Origin: Allolobophora icterica
Taxonomy: Eukaryota; Annelida; Clitellata; Crassiclitellata; Lumbricidae
Direction: 5' to 3'
Assembly: GCA_963556255.1 (NCBI GenBank)
Contig: OY744611.1
Coordinates: 34,454,336-34,518,335 of the forward strand
Length of the DNA stretch: 64,000 nt
Shown: positions 45,201 through 53,935 of the stretch, piece after piece
Position numbering within the stretch: position 1 is the first letter of the stretch
Layout of the letters: every line of letters begins with the position of its first letter
Made by a program: the position numbers and the translations under genes
The notes under the pieces: model-generated
What the model saw: only the letters and a program-made list of their open reading frames with translations
The model's database searches: none
Told to the model about the DNA's origin: nothing

Positions 45201-45819
45201 AAGCTGTGAAGAAAGGTGTAACTGCCTTCACTACAAGAAAAACCCAAGCAGTTATTTTATTCCTTTGGTTTTTAAAAAGAAGATGACTGTCATTTAACAG
45301 TAATATCGAGTTACAGCAACTATATCGAGTTACTATCGTTACAGTAACTTTACACAGCTCTATAGCCTAAACAGTTCTGGTTAAGGGCTTGCTCTGAATC
45401 CCGACCAGAGACCGCTTCCGTAATCAACCACAAAATAATTGATAAATTAATAATTGCAAAGATTAATTTAACAATTAAGTACCGGTGTGTGCGTAGGAAA
45501 CGGGTACTTTCCAGATGCTGATATGCGACGACACGGAGGAGAAAAACTTTCCAAAGGCGAGCGGCAGGATCATTTGGAACCAGTACTTCAAAGGTATATC
45601 GCTAGGCTTCGCCGACGGTACTTTCCACACCCAAAGTACCGGTATCAAGTACAGCGTGATCGACAGAAGCTGAACCATGCTGACCGTCATGGGGTAGGGA
45701 AAGTCGCTCAGGACTATCTTTCCCACGACCCCGTTGGCCGAACTAGCTACGTACCAGGCCAAACAGAGACATACGATTCGCACGACATCTTTCATAGGGA
45801 TACCTCCGTCGGCCGCCAT
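38981..45819 (-). CDS. SLC35E1: Solute carrier family 35 member E1, complete, six exons
   Basis: Member of the drug/metabolite transporter superfamily, nucleotide-sugar/triose-phosphate translocator group, expected in Golgi/ER membranes; the substrate of SLC35E1 is not established to my knowledge. Exons (gene order): 45819-45483, 44892-44822, 43733-43596, 42176-42051, 39946-39701, 39238-38981, all GT-AG with matching phases, total 391 residues (about 410 in human). Hallmarks: [39 protein letters not shown] then [86 protein letters not shown]. About ten hydrophobic segments. The last exon encodes a hydrophilic tail starting [17 protein letters not shown], like the vertebrate tail. Introns contain SINEs, LINE scraps and two TIR elements. 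Confidence 0.94.
39701..39946 (-). CDS. SLC35E1: SLC35E1 exon 5
   Basis: Acceptor GTATTTCCAG, donor AAG|GTAATC; 82 codons containing the diagnostic [29 protein letters not shown] and [14 protein letters not shown] blocks. Confidence 0.94.
40478..40889. mobile_element. G-tract TIR MITE, long copy, with 9-bp TSD
   Basis: The element at 40487-40880 (394 bp) begins CAGTGTTTAATCTAG and ends with its exact reverse complement CTAGATTAAACACTG. CATATCATT (9 bp) is duplicated at 40478-40486 and 40881-40889. It contains GGGGGGG/CCCCCCC runs and, unlike the 21195 copy, AAAAGGTCATCAAC-type repeats. Confidence 0.9.
41311..41640 (-). mobile_element. Non-LTR retrotransposon fragment (RT C terminus)
   Basis: The - strand reads [36 protein letters not shown], then [20 protein letters not shown] and KKLKTYLF before a stop. 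This is the usual C-terminal region of L2/CR1/Jockey-type reverse transcriptases. 5' truncated and dead. Confidence 0.82.
41735..41961 (-). mobile_element. tRNA-derived SINE (family A)
   Basis: Reverse-orientation copy of the 5002-5246 element: head with GTGGCTCAGTGG, body CCTTGGGCAAGTCCTTCACT, 3' module GGGAGCGCCTCTGAGTAATA. Lies in SLC35E1 intron 4, in the gene's own orientation. Confidence 0.9.
42051..42176 (-). CDS. SLC35E1: SLC35E1 exon 4
   Basis: Acceptor CTTGGCAG, donor CTA|GTAAGT; 42 codons, [20 protein letters not shown] and onward to FNDSSL. Confidence 0.92.
42279..43133. mobile_element. Minisatellite-armed TIR element, copy 3, exact 8-bp TSD
   Basis: The element at 42287-43125 (839 bp), inverted relative to copies 1 and 2, starts CAGTCTTGTTGTCCTCGAG and ends TTGACAACAAGACTG. 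GTTAAAAC is duplicated exactly at 42279-42286 and 43126-43133. Arms are CTTGGTCTTGAGGTTCAAGG arrays. Located in SLC35E1 intron 3. Confidence 0.93.
43200..43320 (-). mobile_element. Possible tRNA-derived SINE fragment (family C)
   Basis: The - strand has GGTTCAAATCCTAATGCATC, matching GGTTCGAATCCTGGTGCATC near 37330-37360, followed in both by a TGATTC word. Only two degenerate copies support the family. Confidence 0.45.
43596..43733 (-). CDS. SLC35E1: SLC35E1 exon 3
   Basis: Acceptor CATTGTAG, donor AAG|GTCATC; 46 codons from [13 protein letters not shown] to [10 protein letters not shown]. Confidence 0.93.
43886..43945. repeat. (ATCT)n microsatellite
   Basis: TCTATCTATCTA runs, followed by TTATATAGCGCCCCTTCAAG at 43948-43968, the reverse complement of the common retroposon tail. 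Confidence 0.8.
44339..44605 (-). mobile_element. tRNA-derived SINE (family B), diverged
   Basis: The - strand shares CAGCCTTTCATTCG, GGCGCCTTGCATGGCTGCC and TTAAATTCGATGCCTGTAA with the 722-1113 copy. The tail is (ATT)n at 44342-44354 (+ coordinates). The B box is degenerate. Confidence 0.75.
44822..44892 (-). CDS. SLC35E1: SLC35E1 exon 2
   Basis: A 71-nt exon, acceptor TTTCTTGTAG, donor CGG|GTAACT. Encodes [20 protein letters not shown] followed by QTNR, matching the vertebrate VKATMPIW block. It contains no ATG-led frame of useful length and was found by homology and splice sites. Confidence 0.9.
45188..45310 (-). pseudogene. Decayed duplicate of SLC35E1 exon 2 (pseudoexon)
   Basis: 45195-45260 closely matches 44868-44930, including the acceptor TTTCTTGTAG and the first codons (VKA.TPFFT), but the match ends after about 38 coding nt and TGA follows in frame. 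Flanking intron matches too (GGGCTTGCTCTGAAT versus GGACTTGCTCTAAAT), so a roughly 350-bp tandem duplication of exon 2 and its intron is inferred. Confidence 0.7.
45483..45819 (-). CDS. SLC35E1: SLC35E1 exon 1
   Basis: ATG at 45819 in CAAAGATGGCGGCC context; donor ACCG|GTACTT. Encodes [13 protein letters not shown] through KVPVSYAHT, the first transmembrane segments. Ends in phase 1. Confidence 0.93.
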
Positions 45820-45824
45820 CTTTG
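45810..45824 (-). promoter_or_regulatory. SLC35E1: YY1-like motif over the SLC35E1 start codon
   Basis: The - strand reads CAAAGATGGCGGCCG, matching the AAGATGGCGGC YY1 consensus with the ATG inside it, a common arrangement in TATA-less animal promoters. Binding is inferred. Confidence 0.5.
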
Positions 45825-47029
45825 TTTATCATGGCCTCCACGTCGTAACCATAGACGTTAGACGCGTCGACGAGAAGCGAGCATAGGTCTCAGACGCTCA
45901 CAGAGAACGCGAAATATCTATTCAAAGTAAGATCAGAGTATAAATAATTGCACAGTACATCGACTCCCGGCCTCAGCAGCAGTCAGAATGTGTGACCAAA
46001 CGCCATCTTGAAAGAGAACGTTTACATGCCGATACACCGGAAACAATCACATCAAATATTTTTTAAACGTTCTAACAACATTGAGGACTACACGCCGATA
46101 CACCGGAATCCACCAAATAAAATATTTTTTAAACGTTAAAACAACATCGAGAACTTCATTAGAATTAACAATATTATTTTTAACGTTAATTTCAGCTTAA
46201 ATCTATAAATCAAAAGCTCTCTTTCAAGATGGCGTCACCCCAAAACCTAGTCAACAGTTAACAATGCGAGTCGACATACTGTGTAATTATTTATACTCAA
46301 AACTGAAGTCTCACCTTTTCAAATACTCCTACCTTGACTCATCTGATACTCCGCCTTCCAATTATTCTCGCCGTAAACGACACCCGCCTTGACAGCTGCT
46401 CTGCCTCTCCTGATCTGGTACCACAGTATAAATAATTACCCTGGAAATCGGACTTGGACCTCTTTTGGACCACTCTCTGGAAACCCTCTGATCTGGTACC
46501 CTGGAAATCGGACTTGGACCTCTTTTGGACTACTCTCTGGAAACCCTTCTGATCTGACGTAGCGCTCGTGAATAGGCTGGTGCACTGCGCTTGGCCTTCG
46601 AGTGGCGCTTTAGAATTTTGGAGATTACGATTACGATTATAATATATGGTGGCGACAGTAGCGCGAGCCCAGTATTTACATGACATCACAAGGTTGTACA
46701 GCCATCATTTAAATTTGTAGTCTGTGGTAGCAATCTATTGCAGATATCTCTGTGTAGTGGTTATTTGACTCGATCCAGTTTTGGAGTAATCGTAAATGGA
46801 CAAAATGTCTGTGATTCCACATCGCTGAAAACTTTTAATAAAACTCTGTATATTCTCGCATTAATCGTTTCTATTCGATTTTAAACTTTTTCGAATGACG
46901 ATCGCATTTTACGATGGCTCTGAAGAACTTAACCTTTGTTTGAGCGAAATGGGCGCATTTTTATAGCGCTGATTTTCGTAGGGTCGTATATTATCGTTAC
47001 TATAAGCGTCACGTAAAGGCGTCAGTGCA
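45820..47029. promoter_or_regulatory. Divergent intergenic region between SLC35E1 and CACHD1
   Basis: The two start codons face away from each other 1.2 kb apart, so both promoters must lie here or share elements. Visible are CGCCATCTTG at 46001-46010 and CAAGATGGCG at 46225-46234 (YY1-like, inverted), plus a third over the SLC35E1 start codon. A roughly 65-bp tandem duplication (GCCGATACACCGGAA.. to AAACGTT) covers 46026-46160. An L2-like tail occupies 46280-46645. No TATA box is obvious. Confidence 0.6.
46280..46645 (+). mobile_element. L2-like LINE, 3' fragment with internal duplication
   Basis: CAAAACTGAAGTCTCACC through GAGTGGCGCTTTAGAA plus (ATTACG)n. A roughly 57-bp block beginning CTGGTACC and containing GAAATCGGACTTGGACCTC is present twice (about 46412-46490 and 46491-46555). 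Confidence 0.8.
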
Positions 47030-47326
47030 ATGACGCACGAGAGCAGTTTGCAGACGATTTTGGTTCTAATCGTCGTTTTCGGCGGGGCGAAATCCGTGAT
47101 GAACTCCAGCTTCGTCGGTACGGAGGGCTTACCGTCTTTTGTTCGCTTTAACAACCCTGCCCTACTGTCGTCTGACGTCGACAGCGCCCTGTTCCCCTTC
47201 GACACGACCCAAGAGGACCCGGACCCGTTGAAGTTGGGCGGAATTCGACTGAGGGACGAGGCTAAAAAGTTCGCCGTGCGTTTACGACGGCTAAGCAACG
47301 ATGAAATTGGAATTACCACGATGCAG
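47030..47326 (+). CDS. CACHD1: CACHD1 exon 1
   Basis: ATG at 47030, 99 codons, donor ATGCAG|GTTTGG. Contains the signal peptide and the RLRRLSNDEIGITTMQ block. Confidence 0.92.
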
Positions 47327-50300
47327 GTTTGGTTATCGAGTGGATATATAATCACGAATTTATGTGGCACCGCATTTGAATAAATAATATCTTTCAAATA
47401 AAATGATATCTGCCTTGTGATTATCATATTGCACATTGCCTTTTTAAGTGAAGCCATTATCAGAAATTGTAATCTGTAAAAGTGGTCTAGTCAGAATTGA
47501 AAAGGTCTATTGTAGTGTTTTCGATAAAATGTCATTTTAGCATCCCCAATTATTCGGCCATTATAGCATATCGTTTCAGTTTCACAAAGTTATTTCAACA
47601 TTAACTAGCATAGTTCTCGCATGCCAGATTATAATTGTGTGTAAACTAAGCACACAACAAACAGAAAGACAGTTAATTAGGAAAAAACATGAACGTGTAT
47701 GCCAGTGCTGTCCAACCCACGGCCCGCGGGCCACATGAGGCCCGCGGACTGATTTTAAATGGCCCGCCAAAGCTGAATACCAACCAAAAATTAGAAATTG
47801 CAAGCACAGTTCGAAGCCGAATATCTCACTAAAAACGAGCTTGAATGTTTATTGATATAGTTTTTTGCGCTGAACTACTATAACGCATACCATAGGCCTA
47901 CATATATGCTATTATTAACCGATTATTACATGATTATTGCCATAATAAGTTAGTAATTTTCAATAAATTTTAGTCATTGCTTTTGAGTTTACTGGTGCGG
48001 CCCTCGGCGTCAAGAATAATTGTTTCGGTGGCCCGCGGTGTCAAAAAGGTTGGACAGCACTGGTGTATGCAGTTTACAACCAATCACTCTACCACTACTA
48101 GAGGCTAAAGCTAGTATTTCGAATGGTCGTTTGTTGTGATAAATATTACATTTTAAATGAGAACTTCTCTTGTGATGTTGTTATTTTTAATGCATTATAA
48201 ACTACACTCGTTTAGTAAAGTTATGCCTGTAGTTTTAATTTGTGATGCTGAAATGCTGTATGCTTATAAATGTCAAGTAATAGGGGATACTAAAACGATA
48301 TTTTACCATGATTTCATACTGCCGTTATCATGACAGGCAACTGTTAATCAATTGATAATCACTTCAATTGAAACCATAGTGAGGTGAAGAATGCTGGTTG
48401 AAATCCAGCAGAGATGCTGGTCAAATTTAGTGCCCAATACAGAGCTGGATTTAGTAGTCTTCCGCCTATAGGCCCACACTGAATGCTGCCCCTTGCCCAA
48501 ACTCAAAATATTTATAATGAAATTGCAGCAAAAAGGACTTTTAGTGTAAGTGCAAAGTGTATGTAGACTGATTTTATTGCAGTATTAATGAAAATTGTCA
48601 TTTGTATACCTAAGTACCGTAGCTGTATAATTTTAATGTTTTAATATATTTCTTATTTTAAAAACTTGAGGGGTGGTGTATTTACCACCCCCAAGATATT
48701 GCCACCTTAAGGCCTAGGGTGGCAATTTCTTGGGGGTGATAAATACACCACCCCTCAAGTTTTTAAAATAAGAAATATGTTAAAACATTAAAATTATACA
48801 TCTACGGTACTTAGGTATACCTATAGGAAGAAGGGGTAAATCCGGCCCTGGGCCCATAGCATACTCGGTTAGGAAATGAGAACAATGATATACACTGTTA
48901 TTGGGAAGATCAGGCAATGTGGGAGAGGACTGGCCAACCGCCCTTTTGTCTAGCTAATACTTTAGCTGGCTACTTCTAGGCTGCGCTTAAGGGACTGGCT
49001 GTTCTTTTGATCACACCCAGTGATTGTTCAACTGATGCTAAATTATCAGAATGAACAAAGCCCAGTTCCGTGAGCACCTGAAAACCTTTCTTTTCATCAG
49101 TGGAGACACTGACCCGGGTCGGGAGCGCCTCTGAGTTTGAGTGGCACTATATAAATTCTTAATTACAATGCAGGTTTGATGTGTTATTGGAAATTTAAGT
49201 AATTTATATAGTGCTTCTAAGATTTCATAATGGTCATCATCATCCTTTGCCGTCATTATTATCAATGATCATCTGTGTTGTCCTACTCATAATTATCTTC
49301 TTCAATCCTTTTCCTCATCACGCTGTTTATGAGAGCTCATAAAGTATGGTATGTAAATTTATGCCTGTTTTTATGTAAGCATATTACATTCCATGCTGAT
49401 GGATAAGATAAGGAATAGATTCCAAATCCCAAATTAAATGTCTTGCCTCCTGTGATGCAGGACATTGATGAGCCTAGTCAGAGAGACAGATGATGAAAGT
49501 GAGGGAGGGAGACAGATAGACAGAGATTGAGAGAGATACAGAGACATAAAGAGACCAAGATAGGCGAAGAGGAAGAGGCATAGGAGGGAGAGAAAGGGTG
49601 CAAGACAGACAGACTGACAAAGATACACAGACGGACAGTTCCATTGGTTTGTTCCTTCTAGTCTCTCCCGGTCTTAAAATGCGTACCTGGTGGAGTACAA
49701 GTTACTGTGAACACTGTAGACTATACATACAGACACGCTCTTAAGAATGCAGCTCAGCTCTGGACTGCACGTGCCTGCTGTAGCACCTGCCCCAAGGTGT
49801 TGACTGGTTGCCTTTCTTTGATCTAGTGGAGCCGGAGTACAGAGTGCTTCTTTTCTCATCTCATCGGCCGGGCACCACGTTCCAAATTACCTAGAAAAGA
49901 TTTTGGAAAGCCGCATTCTTAGAAGCAATGTCTGGAACGGCAGACAGATGTGCGGAACAGTATTCTGATACCTATCTTTTCAGAAGGGCGAGAGTGTTTA
50001 TGCTTTGAAAAGACACTCGAAATTCTATCTAACTCAATTCTATTTAACTTAAGCTGACAACTGATATTGAACCCTTGAAGTAGATAAAGAACCCTTGAAG
50101 TAGCTCTCTACTTGTGATTCTGTGCATATTTTGTTAATGCAAGTGCAATTTACAATTGTGAATGTATCGAGAATGCTCATATAGACATCAGTTGTCTAGT
50201 AATATAGCACAATGACTGTGGCTATGCAATATTAATAGTACTGTCTGAAAACAGCAGACACTAATATCACAAGAATTATGAATAGATATCAGTTACAAGT

Positions 50301-50835
50301 CTGGTAATAAAGCAGAAAAACACTGCAACCTTAACCGGGCATTACAGTGGCCTTTTGAGCTAATTAATTAAAACTGAACTGTCTGGCGGGTAGTGACTAT
50401 GAACATGCTTTGGCTGTATGGACTGTTCATTTCTGCCAGCATTATTGTCTGTTCTTAGCAGGCATTTTTAAAGAGAAGCTGATGAATGACTTGAATTCAG
50501 AGAGAGGAGAGGGGTGCCGTGTTTGCAATTGCCCTTGCACATTACAGGCTTGTCTTGATGTGTTTTTCTGTCATACTGTCTGTGTCTGTCTGTATGTGTG
50601 TCTTTGTCTGTCTGTCTGGCTCTGGCTGTTAGTTTATTTAAGTCAGCCAAATGTTAGTGTGTACCTTAGCTCATCCATGTATTGGATCTTTCATTCACTT
50701 ATGCTTACATACACAACTTTCCTTCATTGATTTGTTCCTTCAGTCGTTCATTCATTCATTCATTTGTTCATTCACTCCCTGTAGTCTGCTTCTTGTTGGT
50801 TTTTCTGGCTATTTATTTGCTCTGGAGTCATGGTT

Positions 50836-50868
<33 letters not shown>

Positions 50869-53800
50869 CCTTGTCCATGTGTCTGTCTGTCTGTTAGTGT
50901 CTGCACGCGTGCTGTTCAAGGAAGAGAGCCAATTGCTATCAGATGCTTATCCTGAAGCATCATACTCTCTTAAAATTAATGTCTAGTATAAACCATGACT
51001 GCAGTCGTGTCTAGTGACAGCTTCACCGCTGTGGCTAGAATGTATCTGCTGCCCGACAGTCTTTTCTCTAATTTATTTGAAAAGCCACATTTCATTCAGC
51101 TTTTGACAAAAGGTCACAGTGACTGTGCCTTGTTACCAGACAACTGATGTTCATGACTGTTCTGGATACTTTAGTGTCTGCTGTCTCCAGGCATTGCTCT
51201 TAAAATGACAGGTCACAGTTGCTGTGCTTACCAGAAAAATTACCAGAAAAATTGTGTCTATAAGCGCCGCAACTAAATAAGTAGTGTCTGCAGTTTCCAG
51301 TCATCAGCAGTAAGTTTATTGGTGTCTGGTGTTATGAGAGCTGAGTGGAGTGTGCAGCTGTCAGACAGAACAATAAACAGATTCCAATTTCAAAGGCAGA
51401 TCTTTGCAGAGGGATGTGTGCTTATTACAGCGCTTGCAGCTTCACTCAGGGTTTTGTTATGGCTCGAGGCTTGCTGGTTGTTTAGTTAGTCAGACAGGAA
51501 GGCAAGCTGGCATACAAGCTGACTGACTAGGTGACTGACTGACTGATCGACTGATTGACCCATTGATTTGTTGATTGACATACTTACTTACAGATTGATT
51601 CACTGATCGATTGAGTTGCCGCCATACTCGTTCTGGCTCACTTGCTAGCTCACTTGCATACATAAGTAGTACTTGAATATACATACATACATAATTGCAC
51701 ATATATACACACAAGTATGCAGATCGACAGACAGTCTGGCAGACAGCTACAACAGGCAGTTACTCATAAAGACTGATACATGAGCACATACAAGCAGAGA
51801 GACAAACAGTCAGACAGACGCAGACAGGCAGGAACTCAGGAAGACAGCTGCACATACACAGACAGACATAGGCAGAGGTAATGTGCAGGGCTTGACGTCT
51901 TATTAGTCTGCTAATGGTTTTATGAGTCTCTTTCCTTTAATGTTTATCGCTTTATGGCCTCCATTAGGCCAACCTACCAGTTACCGCCAGCCAGAAAGAC
52001 CTTTCTCTGTGCCAATCTGTCTGCATGTTGGGTTTGATTGGTCTGTCTGCACAGAAAGCTTACCCGCTGTGTGACACTGTCTGTGTGTCTTGCTGTCTGT
52101 CTGTTTATGACTGTCTCTGTATGTGGTCGTGACAGTTTCCTACACTTTCCTTGCCTTGCCTCACCTTGCCCTTTGCCACCTGTATGCTGCCTTTTTGCTT
52201 TACCTGGCTGAATCTTAACTTGGCTTACTTCACTTTAACTTACTTAAAATAGCTTGCCTTGCCCTACTATACCTTACCACGCATAGGTAAGGTTAGGTAT
52301 CATGCCTTAGCAGCATTGCCTTACTATGCCTTACCTTATCATATCTTACCTTATCATATCTTACCTTATCATGCCTTACCTTATCATGACTTGCTTTACC
52401 ATGCCTTATCTAATCTTCCTGAATTTGACTTGCCTTTCCTTATAATTATTACCTTGCTGCTCTTCACCATTTGATACCTTTTCTTACCTTTCCATACACT
52501 GCCTTGCTTTATGATTATGAAATTATGTATGTGTGTAGCAGGACAATTTATATAGCTCACCTTTTTTAGGACATGTGAAAGCACTGCACATGTGGCTATC
52601 TAACTGGTCACAACAACTGTATGTTTAATAGAATCATAATTATATGCAACTGTGAAGCATTGCTGTTGTCAGTCCTGCCTTCTGGAATAGATTGCCTAAA
52701 CGACAACCATATGACATGAACTCTTTGGTCTTTCTTTACCTATTGAAAACCATTTTGTTTGATCCTGGTTGTCTGTTTTTAGGTCGGGAGCACGTCTGAT
52801 GAGTCTCCATTGAAGAGGTGCCCTATAAATACTGATTACAATTACAATGTATGTAATGGGAGGGAGGATAGATGAATGTCTGAAGAGCATTAGGTCTTGA
52901 AAAGTCGTGGTTCGATACCCGTAAGCCCCTTCTGACTGAGTCGTGGCTCGATACCCGTAACCCCCTGTAGGTTGACTCAGCCCTCCACTCCCCATGGGGC
53001 AGCAGTAAAATGAGCAGGCGACTTACAGGTTGCCAAGACGTGTGTTAATTAAGATCTTGATAATTGTACCGTCGTGTTTCAATGTTTCAATGTAACTTAC
53101 TGCGGTTTGTTCTTTGAGCTTGTCAATACACACGAATATTATTATGTTTTCCTGTCAATGGATTTATGTTGCAAAATGTCTGCTTGCTTTTTTCTAGGGT
53201 ATTTTCGATTCCCTAGGCTACTCCGACTCGGTCCCTGACTACAGTGCCAAACTCACAGAGGTATTTTAATCAAATCTTAACTAATCTATTGTAATAATGT
53301 CCTAATGACTCAATCTAATCTATTCTATGTTATGTGTGCTCAGATCTATCCAACTTATCCTGATCCAATCTAATCTGATCTGACTGACATTGTTATTGAC
53401 ATTGCTATTGCTGTCATTGCTACTACTGACATTTCTATTGGTAAACTGACAGCTACAGACCATTCTTATTGACGGTTGCTAATACTGTTAACGTTGCTGG
53501 TGCTCAGCGGTCACTGTTATAAACATTCCCATTGTTCTTGTTTGCTGCTTTGATGTTCTTATTGTGCTTATGATTGTTAGCTTTCAAGGCATCTTGGTAC
53601 GAAGCTGAGCCAGTACCTTAAGGTCCTGCGAACGAGTAAGATCACAGTCGAGAATCTCTACCAGTTGCATCTTCGCCAGGCAACAGGACAACGCCTTGAA
53701 TGTTGCAATATCCCAAATGCTGACCTCAAGTAAGAATCCTCAGAATCTGTCTCTGTCTCTCTCTGTCTCTATCTCTCTGTATCTCTGTGTCTCTGTATCT

Positions 53801-53891
53801 GTCTGTCTGTGTCTCTCTCTCTCTCTCTCACTCTTTCTCACTCTCTCACTCTTTCTCACTCTCTGTCTCTCTGTCTCTCTCTGTCTCTCTC

Positions 53892-53935
<44 letters not shown>

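Larger units (their letters stand above)
47327..53197 (+). other. CACHD1: CACHD1 intron 1 (5.9 kb), repeat-filled
   Basis: Contains two hAT-like elements (47695-48070, 48440-48850), LINE tails (49035-49170, 52690-52850), a SINE (about 52850-53050), and GACA/GACT, TGTC and CTTACCTTATC simple-repeat tracts (49480-49640, 50560-50930, 51480-51880, 52150-52440). No additional exon is supported. Confidence 0.75.
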
